DNA from: CAVVAE01 sp963746185
Lineage (GTDB): Bacteria > Actinomycetota > Actinomycetes > Propionibacteriales > Nocardioidaceae
Reading direction: 5' to 3'
Length of the DNA: 64,000 bases
Assembly (NCBI GenBank): GCA_963746185.1
Contig: CAVVAE010000004.1
Location: 930,001-994,000, forward strand
Part shown: positions 51,742 through 60,801 of the stretch, one piece after another
Numbering within the stretch: the stretch's first letter is position 1
Layout: each line of letters opens with the position of its first letter
Notes under the pieces: model-generated
Databases searched by the model: none
What the model was told of the DNA's origin: nothing
The model's input: only the letters and a program-made list of their open reading frames with translations
Made by a program: the position numbers and the translations under genes

Positions 51742-53744
51742 GCGTCGACCCCGTGGTGGCGGTCGGCGAGGTTGAGCACTCCCGACAGCCGTTGGCGGAT
51801 GGCAGCCGCGATGTCGTCGGGCGGCAGCCGTGCGTCGATCACGAGATAGTGCTCGGGGTCGGCGTTGGCGAGCTGGATGAAGGAGTCGCGGACACGTTGA
51901 TGGAAGGCGACCGGCTCGGCTTCGAGGCGATCGACATTCTCGAAGCGACCGAGGCCCAGCTCGGGGTCGACGTCGAGCAGCACCGTGAGGTGCGGTCTGA
52001 GGTCGGCCGTGGCCCAGCGGGCAATGTGCTCGACTTCCAGCGGCATCAGGTCACGCCCTGCGCCTTGATAAGCCAATTGCGAGTCGACGTACCTGTCAGT
52101 GATGACCACCGACCCCTGCCGCAGTGCGGGCTTGATCAGCTTCTCGACGTGCTCGGCCTTGTCAGCGGCATAAAGCAACGTCTCGGCTCGGTGGTCGAGC
52201 TCGCCGGTCTCGGGCGAGAGCAGGATCTCCCGCAACTTCTCACCGACGAGGGAGGCTCCGGGCTCGTGCGTGAGTACGACGTCATAGCCCTCGGCGGTCA
52301 GCGACTCCTTGAGCAAGGTGGCTTGAGTGGACTTGCCCGCGCCCTCACCGCCTTCGAGCGCGACGAACACCCCGCGGTTGGCGTAGACGCCGGTGTCACC
52401 CATCAAGGACCTCTTCAGCTCGCTACGGATCGTGGTTCCGGGCCGGTCGTTCATGTGACGGTAGGACAGCACACCGACGGTGATCATGACCAGCGCTGAC
52501 CCGAACATCGTGATCGCCGCACCGTTGTAGTCGAGCACCGCGTCGTCGTTGACCCGCCAGCGATGTTGCCCGATGATCCCCGCGATGAGAGGAGCGGCGG
52601 CCAACACGATGGCGAGTGACAGCCTGATCAGCGTCTGCACAAAGGCAAACGTTCGCCCTCGCATCGAGTCCTCGACCTCGAGTCCCAGCAGGGTGTAGCC
52701 GGTGATCCAGGCGGAACCGGCGAAGAAGCCGAGGCCGACGGTGAGGACGGTGACCACGACGAGGTTGGCGACGATCGCCACGCCCGCAAGGAATACTCCT
52801 GCAGCGATCAGCGAGAAGCCGAAGAGGCGGCGCCTCGACATCGCAGTGAGCAACCTCGGGCCGCGCCACATGCCCAAGGCGAGTCCCGCGAAGACAGCGG
52901 CGAACAGAAGACCGTAGCCAGGGTCGCCGCCACCGAGATCGGCGACGTAGACCCGGGCCAGACCGACGACGACACCGCCGGCGGCGAAGGCGCCGGTGAT
53001 GCCGATGACGAGCCCGCGGATGAGAGGCGTCCGAGCGACGTACGACCAGCCGTCGATGATCACCCTCGACATGCCCTGCCGGTCCTCGGGCGGGATGGCG
53101 GAACCTCGGGGGATGTCGTGGAGCGTGGCGATGACCAGTCCGGACACGATGAACGACGCCGCATTGAAGACCAGCGACAGTGTCACGGGGGCGTCGAGCC
53201 AGCCGAGTGAGGAGTTGAGGCCCTTGGTCGACAGCGAGAGCAAGACGAAGATCGCCGCAGCTGGGAGCGCCGATCCGTACGTCGTCGCTATCGAGATCCG
53301 GTTGGCTTCCTCGAGTTTGTCGCGTGGAACCAGGTTGGGGATGGTGGCGTCCTTGGCGGGCAGCCACACAAGGGTGATCGCCTCGATGATCACGGTCGCG
53401 ATGAACACCCAGGTCAATGTGTGCACGATCGGGATCGAGATGAAGACGGCACCGCGAAGGAAGTCGCCGATGATCAAGGTCCAGCGCCGGTCGAGGCGGT
53501 CGGCGACGTACCCGGCGAGGGGTCCGAGTACGACGGCGGGGACCACACGCAGGAAGAGCACGCCGGCGATGGCGAAGTTCTGGTCGGCGTATTCGGGATC
53601 TGCCAACGAGCTCGCCATCGCCGTCAGTGCGAGCAGCCCTAACCAGTCACCGAGGCTCGACAGACCCAGCCCGATCCACAACCGCCGAAAGGCCGTGATG
53701 GAAAGGACCCCACCGGGAGGGTGGGCCCGGCTGACGTCAGACAC
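51738..53744 (-). CDS. tmk: Fusion of MFS transporter and thymidylate kinase
   Basis: A 668-residue bifunctional protein. Residues about 1-440 form an MFS transporter with 12 predicted helices (ITAFRRLWIGLGLSSLGDWL, RVVPAVVLGPLAGYVADRLD). Residues about 458-660 are a dTMP kinase: Walker A ALEGGEGAGKST, the substrate-binding DR motif in VITDRYVDSQLAYQGAGR, and a Lid-type C-terminal half. The kinase converts dTMP to dTDP for DNA synthesis. This fusion is known in actinobacteria. It overlaps holB by ATGA. The transport substrate is unknown; a nucleoside link would be inference. Confidence 0.9.
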   Translation of the reverse strand: MSDVSRAHPPGGVLSITAFRRLWIGLGLSSLGDWLGLLALTAMASSLADPEYADQNFAIAGVLFLRVVPAVVLGPLAGYVADRLDRRWTLIIGDFLRGAVFISIPIVHTLTWVFIATVIIEAITLVWLPAKDATIPNLVPRDKLEEANRISIATTYGSALPAAAIFVLLSLSTKGLNSSLGWLDAPVTLSLVFNAASFIVSGLVIATLHDIPRGSAIPPEDRQGMSRVIIDGWSYVARTPLIRGLVIGITGAFAAGGVVVGLARVYVADLGGGDPGYGLLFAAVFAGLALGMWRGPRLLTAMSRRRLFGFSLIAAGVFLAGVAIVANLVVVTVLTVGLGFFAGSAWITGYTLLGLEVEDSMRGRTFAFVQTLIRLSLAIVLAAAPLIAGIIGQHRWRVNDDAVLDYNGAAITMFGSALVMITVGVLSYRHMNDRPGTTIRSELKRSLMGDTGVYANRGVFVALEGGEGAGKSTQATLLKESLTAEGYDVVLTHEPGASLVGEKLREILLSPETGELDHRAETLLYAADKAEHVEKLIKPALRQGSVVITDRYVDSQLAYQGAGRDLMPLEVEHIARWATADLRPHLTVLLDVDPELGLGRFENVDRLEAEPVAFHQRVRDSFIQLANADPEHYLVIDARLPPDDIAAAIRQRLSGVLNLADRHHGVDA

Positions 53745-54100
53745 CTGAACAGCCTAGTGAGTAGCGCTTTGTGCCCTGTGGTTGTGCTTGGCGTTGTGCA
53801 TGGCAGTTGTGCGCGTCAGGCAGCCGGCGGCGAGGGATTCACGCGGCTGACAGCGCGCGGGGGTTGAGGTTCTTGGCAGCTATGCGCCGAACGTGTGCGG
53901 GGGTTGGGGCTCACGCTCCCCGGTTGCTCTACGTCTTCCGACACTCGTCGGCAAACGAACCCTGAAAGCGCCGAAACCCCTACGTCTTCCGATACTCGTC
54001 GGCAAACGAACGCGGACAACCGGGCGCCCCAGACCAACCGACGGCGCGTAACTGCCAAAAAGCCCAATGCCAGCCGAAACACGATGTCCGGTCGTCCGAG
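53745..54100. other. Gene-free intergenic region with a duplicated 32-bp sequence
   Basis: I find no supported gene in these 356 bases. A sequence beginning CTACGTCTTCCGA and ending GTCGGCAAACGAAC occurs at 53929-53960 and 53980-54011, 51 bp apart, with one mismatch (c/t). The promoter of the MFS-tmk operon should be at the left side. Confidence 0.6.
53929..54011. repeat. Direct repeat, 32 bp x 2
   Basis: Copies at 53929-53960 and 53980-54011 differ at one base and are separated by 19 bp. The word TCGTCGGCAAACGA within each has short inverted ends (TCGT/ACGA). Function unknown; only two copies, so not a CRISPR array. Confidence 0.7.
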
Positions 54101-55744
54101 TCAGTCCTTCTTCGCGGCAGTTCGACGTGCGTCACGATCCTGCAGATCGCGTACCGACTGAGCAGCCACCTCGCTCGTCGGCTGGTGACCGTTGACCGCG
54201 ACGAGAAACGACTGACGATCCAACGAGAAGGCGGTGACCGGTGTCGCGGCCTTCGCGCTCGCCGTGCGACGTCCATCCCGCAGCAAGGCGATCTCACCCA
54301 GTCCGTCACCGCGCCCCAGCGTCGAGATCGCCTTGCTGCCTTGCAGGATGTCGACTCGCCCGTCGACGATCGCGTAGTAGCAGTCTCCCGGTTCGCCTTC
54401 GCGCATGATGAAGGTGCCTGCCGGATACTCGACCTTGTCCAGCCCTCGGGCAAGCCCCTCCAGCGTCGGCATCGGCAGCGCTCGGAACAGTGACAACGTC
54501 CTCAGAAGCGAGATCTCGACGATCGGTACACGGGCGTGCTGGTCGACCCGTCGCAGCACCGTGATCCGGGCCAACACCAACGCGGGCAGGAAGACAGCGA
54601 CACCAATCAACGCGGTACGGGCACCGCCAATCGACACCAGCACCGGAACGAGCAGCGAGCCGACGGCCACTCCAGCCATGCTGAGACCTTCGGCCAGACC
54701 GAAGATCCGGCCGACCATGTCAGCCGGCACCGTTCGTTGAAGCAACGCTCGGGTCCCGAGGTCGAACAGCGCGCGGTTCCCGCCGACCACGGCCATCAAG
54801 AGCGCGACGAGGAGCGGGGCGGTGGAAAAAGCCGAAGCTGACAGGGCAAGTCCGAGGAGAGCAGCGGTTGTCACGATGACCGGGCCGAGTCGACGCCCGA
54901 CCAAGAGCACTGCGAGGCCTCCGAGGACGACGCCGCCCGCGCCGTACGCCATGTTGAGATAGCCCGCCCAAGCTTGGCCGGTGTGGAGCACGTCGAAAGC
55001 CATCACGACGAAGAGCACGTCGAGCGCCCCGATGACGACGTACTCAGCGCCGAGCAGAGCAACAAGGAGGCGGGCGGTCGGGCTCCCGCCGACCTCGGCC
55101 AGCCCAGCGCCGACCCGGGCGAGTGCGCCGGCCGACGTACTGTCGTTTCCTGGAGCCGCTGAGCGCAGGGATACCACCAGAAGTGCAGCCGCAAACATCA
55201 GCCCTGCGCCAAGCCCGAAGACAGAAGCAACACCAGCAAACGTCAGCGCCAGTCCGACCGCCGCGCCGGCCACCAGGATGCTCACGCTCTCGACCCACCC
55301 GACCAGGGCGTTCGTCGCCGTCAACTCCTTGACCTCACGTGTCACAGCAGGTACGAGGACCGCCTGTGCAGGCCGCGATGTGGCCACGGCCGTGGAAGCG
55401 ACGATTGCGCCGAGATAGACGAGCATCGGGGACGACCCAGCGAAGACGAAGGTGCACGTGGCCGCGTAAGCGGCTCCTTGAACCAGATAGCTGCCGGTCA
55501 GCACCGCTGCCGGTGATCGCCTGTCGGCGAGCGGCGCCACGAGGGGTGCGGCGACAGCCGCCGGCACCATCTGAGCAAGTGCTACGAGACCCGCCGTCGT
55601 AGCCCCACCCTGCCGATAGGAATAGACGAGCGTTGCGATCCACACGGCGTACTCAGCGAGGACGAAGCCGGCAAACGCCAGCACGATCCGCCGTAGACCG
55701 CGGTTGCGAACCACGTCAGCAAAAACGTTGAGCGTTGCGCTCAC
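54101..55744 (-). CDS. MFS transporter fused to a cyclic-nucleotide-binding domain
   Basis: A 547-residue protein. Residues about 15-400 form an MFS-type transporter with 12 predicted helices (APLADRRSPAAVLTGSYLVQ, PADMVGRIFGLAEGLSMAG). A C-terminal CAP_ED domain (about 420-530) follows: GTFIMREGEPGDCYYAIVDG, GDGLGEIALLRDGRRTASAK, the latter being the phosphate-binding cassette with Glu and Arg. A cyclic nucleotide should therefore gate or regulate transport. The start is GTG 55744. The gene stands alone between topA and the tmk operon. Transport substrate unknown. Confidence 0.88.
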   Translation of the reverse strand: MSATLNVFADVVRNRGLRRIVLAFAGFVLAEYAVWIATLVYSYRQGGATTAGLVALAQMVPAAVAAPLVAPLADRRSPAAVLTGSYLVQGAAYAATCTFVFAGSSPMLVYLGAIVASTAVATSRPAQAVLVPAVTREVKELTATNALVGWVESVSILVAGAAVGLALTFAGVASVFGLGAGLMFAAALLVVSLRSAAPGNDSTSAGALARVGAGLAEVGGSPTARLLVALLGAEYVVIGALDVLFVVMAFDVLHTGQAWAGYLNMAYGAGGVVLGGLAVLLVGRRLGPVIVTTAALLGLALSASAFSTAPLLVALLMAVVGGNRALFDLGTRALLQRTVPADMVGRIFGLAEGLSMAGVAVGSLLVPVLVSIGGARTALIGVAVFLPALVLARITVLRRVDQHARVPIVEISLLRTLSLFRALPMPTLEGLARGLDKVEYPAGTFIMREGEPGDCYYAIVDGRVDILQGSKAISTLGRGDGLGEIALLRDGRRTASAKAATPVTAFSLDRQSFLVAVNGHQPTSEVAAQSVRDLQDRDARRTAAKKD

Positions 55745-55789
55745 AGGATGACCCTAGTCTCAGGACCGAGGGCCAGCCGGGGCTTCGCG

Positions 55790-58483
55790 TCAGCTCTTCT
55801 TGGCGGCGGCCTTCTTGACGGCGGCCTTCTTGGCAGCAGCCTTCTTCGCTGTCGACTTCTTGGCCGTCGACTTCTTCGCTGTCTTCTTGGCGCCACGCTT
55901 CTTGGGGGCGGGACCTCTCTCGCGCTTGTCGGCCAGCAGCTCTGCCGCTCGCTCGATCGTCATCGTCTCGACATCGTCGTCCTTGCGCAGGGTCGCGTTG
56001 TACTCCCCATCGGTGACGTAGGCGCCAAAGCGACCGTCCTTGACGACCACGGGCTGCCCACTCACGGGGTCAGGCCCGAGCTCCTTCAGCGGCGCCGAGG
56101 CACTTTGCCGACCGCGCTGCTTCGGCTGCGCATAGATCGTCTGTGCCTCTTCAAGCGTGATCGTCAACAGCTGTTCTTCGGAGTCGATCGAACGCGAGTC
56201 CGTGCCCTTCTTCAGGTACGGGCCGTAGCGACCGTTCTGCGCAGTGATCTCCTCGCCCGACTCGGGATCGACACCGACGACGCGCGGCAGCTTGAGCAGC
56301 TCCAGCGCCTGCTCGAGCGTGATCGTGTCGAGCGCCATCGACTTGAACAGGCTCGACGTACGCGGCTTGGCGTTCTTGGGCGCATCGTCCGCGAGCTGTT
56401 CGGTGACGTACGGCCCGAAGCGACCGTTCTTCGCCACGATCTTGCGGCCACTCGACGGGTCGTCGCCGAGCTCGTGTTCGGCTCCGGCCGGGTTCGCCAA
56501 CAACTCTCGGGCCTTCTCGATCGTCAGCTCATCAGGCGGCAGGTCTTCCGGCACGTTGGCGCGGCTGCCGTCCGCCGACTCGACGTATGGCCCGTAGCGA
56601 CCGACACGCAAAGCAACACCGTCGCCATCGCCGATCTCGAATGTCGACAGCTCTCGGGCATCGATGTCGCCCAACTCGGTGACGATGGTCTTCAGTCCCT
56701 GCTGGGATGCCGAGCCAAAGTAGAACTCCGCAAGCTCGGCTGTCGAGTCTCGCCGTCCAGCCGCTACCTCGTCGAGCACGTCTTCCATGCCTGCGGTGAA
56801 GCCGTAGTCGACCAACCGCGCGAAGTGCCGCTCGAGCAGCCGCACGACGGCGAACGCCAACCAAGCCGGCACCAACGCCGTCCCCTTCTTGTAGACGTAG
56901 CCGCGGTTGAGGATGGTGCCGATGATCGAGGCGTACGTCGACGGGCGGCCAATCTCACGCTCTTCGAGCTCGCGGACCAAGGTGGCTTCCGTGTATCGCG
57001 CCGGCGGCCGCGTCTCATGTGCTGCCGATCCGAGCTCGGCGACCGTCAACGGATCACCCTCAGCCACGTCGGGCAGCCGGGTCTCTCGGTCTTCGCGGTC
57101 GGCGTCCGGGTCATCGTGTCCCTCGACGTACGCCTTCATGAAGCCGTAGAACGTGATGACGCGTCCGCTCGATGAGAACTCGCACTGCTCACCACTCGTC
57201 GCAGCCGCCTCGATCCGTACGGAGACCGAGCGGCCCTCCGCATCGCGCATCTGCGAGGCGACCGTGCGCATCCAGATCAGCTCATACAGCCGGAACTCAT
57301 CACCGTGCAGGCCCGTCTGGGCCGGAGTGCGGAAGTGCTCGCCTGCTGGGCGAATCGCCTCGTGCGCCTCCTGCGCGTTCTTGACCTTGCTCTGGTACGT
57401 GCGCGGCGACGCAGGCAGGTAGTCAGCGCCGTACAGCTCACGCACCTGCGCACGGGCCGCGTTGATCGCCGTCCCCGACAACGTGAACGAGTCGGTGCGC
57501 ATATAGGTGATGTAGCCGTTCTCGTAGAGCCGCTGTGCGATCTGCATGGCGCGGGCGGCACCGTAGCCGAGCTTGCGCGAAGCCTCCTGCTGCAACGTGG
57601 TCGTGCGGAAAGGCGCCGACGGAGAACGCCGATACGGCTTGGACTCCACAGACCGTACGGCGAACTGCTGGTCTCGTAGAGCCTGCGCCAACTCACCGGC
57701 GCGAGCCGCGTCGAGATGGACAACGTCGCTGCCGTCCTTCAACTGTCCGACTGAAGTGAAGTCGCGGCCTTGAGCGACGCGCTTGCCGTCGACCGACGTC
57801 AACTTCGACGGGAACGTGCGGGGCGTCTTGGACTCACCGGCATCGAACGTCGCCTCGAGGTCCCAGTACGCCGCCAGGCGGAACGCGATTCGCTCGCGCT
57901 CTCGGTCGACGACGAGGCGAGTGGCGACGGACTGGACGCGTCCGGCCGACAGCCCACTCATCACCTTCTTCCACAGCACGGGTGAGACCTCGTAGCCGTA
58001 GAGGCGATCGAGGATGCGGCGGGCCTCCTGCGCCTCGACGAGGTTGTCGTCAATCTCGCGTGGGTTGGCGACTGCCTCGGCTATGGCTTCAGGCGTGATC
58101 TCGTGGAACACCATCCGACGTACGGGAACCGTCGGCTTCAGCTCGTCGTAGAGATGCCACGCGATGGCCTCACCTTCGCGGTCCTCATCAGTGGCGAGGT
58201 AGAGCTCGTCGGCGCCCTTCAACAGGGACTTGAGCTTGGTGATCTGGGACTTCTTGTCCTTAGGCACGACGTAGACCGGCGTGAATCCGTCATCGACGTT
58301 GACGCCGAGCCGACCCCACGACTCACCCTTGTACTTGGCGGGCACCTCGCTGGCGTTGTTGGGCAGATCGCGGATGTGGCCGATCGACGACTCCACGACG
58401 TAGCCGTCCCCGAGGAATCCCGAGATCGTGCGCGCCTTCGCAGGCGACTCCACAATCACGAGCTTGTGTCCACCATCAGCCAC
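55790..58483 (-). CDS. topA: DNA topoisomerase I
   Basis: An 897-residue type IA topoisomerase that relaxes negative supercoils. The Toprim domain starts LVIVESPAKARTISGFLG and includes ATDEDREGEAIAWHL with the metal-binding acids. The active-site Tyr is in GYITYMRTDSF (about residue 335). Instead of zinc fingers, the C-terminal region has four GR(F/Y)G(P/A)Y repeats (VGRYGPYVE, NGRFGPYVT, NGRYGPYLK, DGRFGAYVT) and ends in a Lys/Ala-rich tail (AKKSTAKK, AKKAAVKK), the actinobacterial form. GTG start at 58483 gives VADGGHKLVIVES; the longer frame is spurious. Confidence 0.96.
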   Translation of the reverse strand: MADGGHKLVIVESPAKARTISGFLGDGYVVESSIGHIRDLPNNASEVPAKYKGESWGRLGVNVDDGFTPVYVVPKDKKSQITKLKSLLKGADELYLATDEDREGEAIAWHLYDELKPTVPVRRMVFHEITPEAIAEAVANPREIDDNLVEAQEARRILDRLYGYEVSPVLWKKVMSGLSAGRVQSVATRLVVDRERERIAFRLAAYWDLEATFDAGESKTPRTFPSKLTSVDGKRVAQGRDFTSVGQLKDGSDVVHLDAARAGELAQALRDQQFAVRSVESKPYRRSPSAPFRTTTLQQEASRKLGYGAARAMQIAQRLYENGYITYMRTDSFTLSGTAINAARAQVRELYGADYLPASPRTYQSKVKNAQEAHEAIRPAGEHFRTPAQTGLHGDEFRLYELIWMRTVASQMRDAEGRSVSVRIEAAATSGEQCEFSSSGRVITFYGFMKAYVEGHDDPDADREDRETRLPDVAEGDPLTVAELGSAAHETRPPARYTEATLVRELEEREIGRPSTYASIIGTILNRGYVYKKGTALVPAWLAFAVVRLLERHFARLVDYGFTAGMEDVLDEVAAGRRDSTAELAEFYFGSASQQGLKTIVTELGDIDARELSTFEIGDGDGVALRVGRYGPYVESADGSRANVPEDLPPDELTIEKARELLANPAGAEHELGDDPSSGRKIVAKNGRFGPYVTEQLADDAPKNAKPRTSSLFKSMALDTITLEQALELLKLPRVVGVDPESGEEITAQNGRYGPYLKKGTDSRSIDSEEQLLTITLEEAQTIYAQPKQRGRQSASAPLKELGPDPVSGQPVVVKDGRFGAYVTDGEYNATLRKDDDVETMTIERAAELLADKRERGPAPKKRGAKKTAKKSTAKKSTAKKAAAKKAAVKKAAAKKS

Positions 58484-58614
58484 GGTTGCTCTACTCCTCC
58501 CCCCGTTGTCACGGTAAGAATCCGGTCCTGAACGACAGGGTGCCGCGAAGAACGGTAACGCGTCTGCCAAGCGGCACCTTCATCCGCGACCTGTCGCAGA
58601 TGGAGAAAGAACCG

Positions 58615-60684
58615 CTATGCGTCGTCTTTGACGGACTCCTCGAACGTTGCCGCCCACGTCTTCGGTGAAGAGATCTCGCTCAGGGCGGCCTTGTACTCCT
58701 CCGCGAGCCGCGGCCATTCCTTCGCGAGCTGCATGTGAAGGGTCACCGAACGAGACAGCAGTCCGCGGAACAACTCGGGCTTGCGCTTGTACCAGGCCGC
58801 GCTCGTCCCGTCGGCGGAAGAGACGAGAGCCGAGTCGTACTGAGCCAACAGCCACCACTTGAGGTCGACGTGTGGGACGTTGACCTCCGGATGTTCTCTG
58901 GACAGGTCACGGATGGGCATCACCTGACGGATAGCGCCGGCAGCCATCGTCTTCGCGCGACCGACCAAACCAACAGGCGTCGAGGGTGCCCTGCCCCGGC
59001 GCGGCGGCTTCTTGCGCCGGGCCTTCGGGAACTTGTCGAGGTCGGGCTGGGAGATCGAGTCGTCGTAGGTCTTGCGCAGTGCGTTGAGCTCGCCGAGTCG
59101 CAGCCGCATGTCGCGGTGCATACGCTGCGGGCCCTCGAGAATGTCCTCGATCGCCATCAGGCCCATCTCGGCAGGCCCGTACTGCATCGACAGCAGGTGC
59201 TTGATCTGCGTCTCGAAGCTCTCCTGTACGAGCCGGCCACCGCGCTCGTACGGCGAGTGCAGCAGCGCCGCAATGATGCGGTTGCGACGATGGAAGTAGG
59301 CCTGCCAGTCGATCGTGTCGTCCTTCTCGTGCCACGGCACGTGCCACACAGCAACGCCAGGAAGGGTCACGGTCGGGTAGCCGTGCTCACCCGCACGGAG
59401 CCCGAAGTCAGCGTCGTCCCACTTGATGAACATCGGGAGCGAAAGGCCGATTTCGCGGATCACCTGCGTCGGGATCAAGCACATCCACCAGCCGTTGTAG
59501 TCCACGTCGACTCTGCGGTGCAGCCACTTCGTCGACCGGAGCGATGCCTTCGCAAAGTTGTGGCCGTGGCGGGTCTTGGGTGCGGGACCCCAGAACCAGC
59601 GCCACTTCGCGACGGTCTCGCCGAACGCATGCATGACGGTCCGGTCGTAAAGGCTGAACATCTGTCCACCCACGAGGCTGGGTTTCTTCGCCAGGTCGGC
59701 GAACGCAACGGCCCGCAGGATGCCCTCGGGCTCACAGACCACGTCGTCGTCGAGCAGGAGGACGTACTCGGCACTGCCCTTGCGGGTGACCTCGTCCATC
59801 GACCTCGAGAAGCCGCCTGAACCACCGAGGTTGCCTTGCTCGATCAGCCGGAGCTTCGGTCCGAGTGCCTTCGCGGCTTCGGCGTACAGCTCGTGGTCGC
59901 GGACCTTCTGGGTGCCTTGGTCGACGACGATGACCTCGTCGAGGATGTCGAGCACTGCCGGCTCTTTGCTCAGCTTCACAAGCTGGTCGACGCAGAAGTC
60001 GGGCCGGTTGAAGGTCGTGATGCCGATCGACACGGTGCCGGGGTCTGTGCGCTCGGTCTCTACACCCCAGTCGGCGGAGTGCAGCGTGAACGGGTGGTCG
60101 CCGGCCTCGATGTCGAACCAGTACCAGCCACCGTCGATGAACGGCTTGAGCGGCAGCTCGAACTCGAGGACTCGGCGATCAGCCCCGGTCACTACTGCGC
60201 TGTCGGCGCGCTGGACGTGGCCCTTGGCGGTGGAGCGGTAGAGCAACAGGGTGCCGCTACCCGAGACCGTGGCGACCAGCTTGACGGTCTGCACGTTGGT
60301 CCAGCGACGCCAGTAGCTGGCCGGGAACGCGTTGAAGTAGGTGCCGAACGTGAGGCGATGCTCGGGATCGGCGACGGCTCCGTCGGGCGTGATGGCCCCG
60401 AAGCCACCGACGCCTTCGACAATCTCCGTCACGGGCTCGTCAGACCTGTCCTTCGGGTTGCCCTTGCCGCGTACGTTGCGCTCGGTGTCGGTTTCCTCGC
60501 CCGCGCCGGACTGACGCGAAGTGCTCAACCCGCCGCCGAAACCAGACAGGCCGTTGATGTACATCGGCCGGATATCGAGCTCCTGATCGGCTCTGATGAT
60601 CGTGTGCTGGACGATCCGCAGGCGGTTCGGAGGGGTCGGTTCGACGGGGGTCTCCTGGACAGGAGCCTCGGCGGTGTCAGTCAA
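58615..60684 (-). CDS. glfT2: Galactofuranosyltransferase, GlfT2 type
   Basis: A 689-residue glycosyltransferase that polymerises UDP-galactofuranose into the galactan of the cell wall. An N-terminal beta-sandwich (about 20-200) precedes the GT-A domain: SIGITTFNRPDFC, VVDQGTQ, LLLDDDVVCE (metal-binding Asp), DYNGWWMCLIP, FIKWDDADFGLRA with the catalytic base, and VAVWHVPWHEKDD. The C-terminal helical part is also GlfT2-like. The start is TTG 60684, with GAGGA about 8 nt upstream. Its presence implies a galactan-containing envelope. It lies 117 bp from three sulfotransferase-like genes. Confidence 0.92.
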   Translation of the reverse strand: MTDTAEAPVQETPVEPTPPNRLRIVQHTIIRADQELDIRPMYINGLSGFGGGLSTSRQSGAGEETDTERNVRGKGNPKDRSDEPVTEIVEGVGGFGAITPDGAVADPEHRLTFGTYFNAFPASYWRRWTNVQTVKLVATVSGSGTLLLYRSTAKGHVQRADSAVVTGADRRVLEFELPLKPFIDGGWYWFDIEAGDHPFTLHSADWGVETERTDPGTVSIGITTFNRPDFCVDQLVKLSKEPAVLDILDEVIVVDQGTQKVRDHELYAEAAKALGPKLRLIEQGNLGGSGGFSRSMDEVTRKGSAEYVLLLDDDVVCEPEGILRAVAFADLAKKPSLVGGQMFSLYDRTVMHAFGETVAKWRWFWGPAPKTRHGHNFAKASLRSTKWLHRRVDVDYNGWWMCLIPTQVIREIGLSLPMFIKWDDADFGLRAGEHGYPTVTLPGVAVWHVPWHEKDDTIDWQAYFHRRNRIIAALLHSPYERGGRLVQESFETQIKHLLSMQYGPAEMGLMAIEDILEGPQRMHRDMRLRLGELNALRKTYDDSISQPDLDKFPKARRKKPPRRGRAPSTPVGLVGRAKTMAAGAIRQVMPIRDLSREHPEVNVPHVDLKWWLLAQYDSALVSSADGTSAAWYKRKPELFRGLLSRSVTLHMQLAKEWPRLAEEYKAALSEISSPKTWAATFEESVKDDA

Positions 60685-60801
60685 GATTGAGTCCTCAACG
60701 CAGGGGTTTGAGCGGGGGCAACAACCGCTCACGGTAGCAGCCACCCCCGTGGTGGACGCCAATCCGTGAGGCGAACCGGCGGCGCTCACTAGGATGGGCG
60801 G

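Noticed and set aside
53929..54011. Repeat-spacer-repeat that resembles a minimal CRISPR
   Set aside because: Only two copies, a 19-nt spacer that is too short, and no cas genes nearby; treated as a plain direct repeat.
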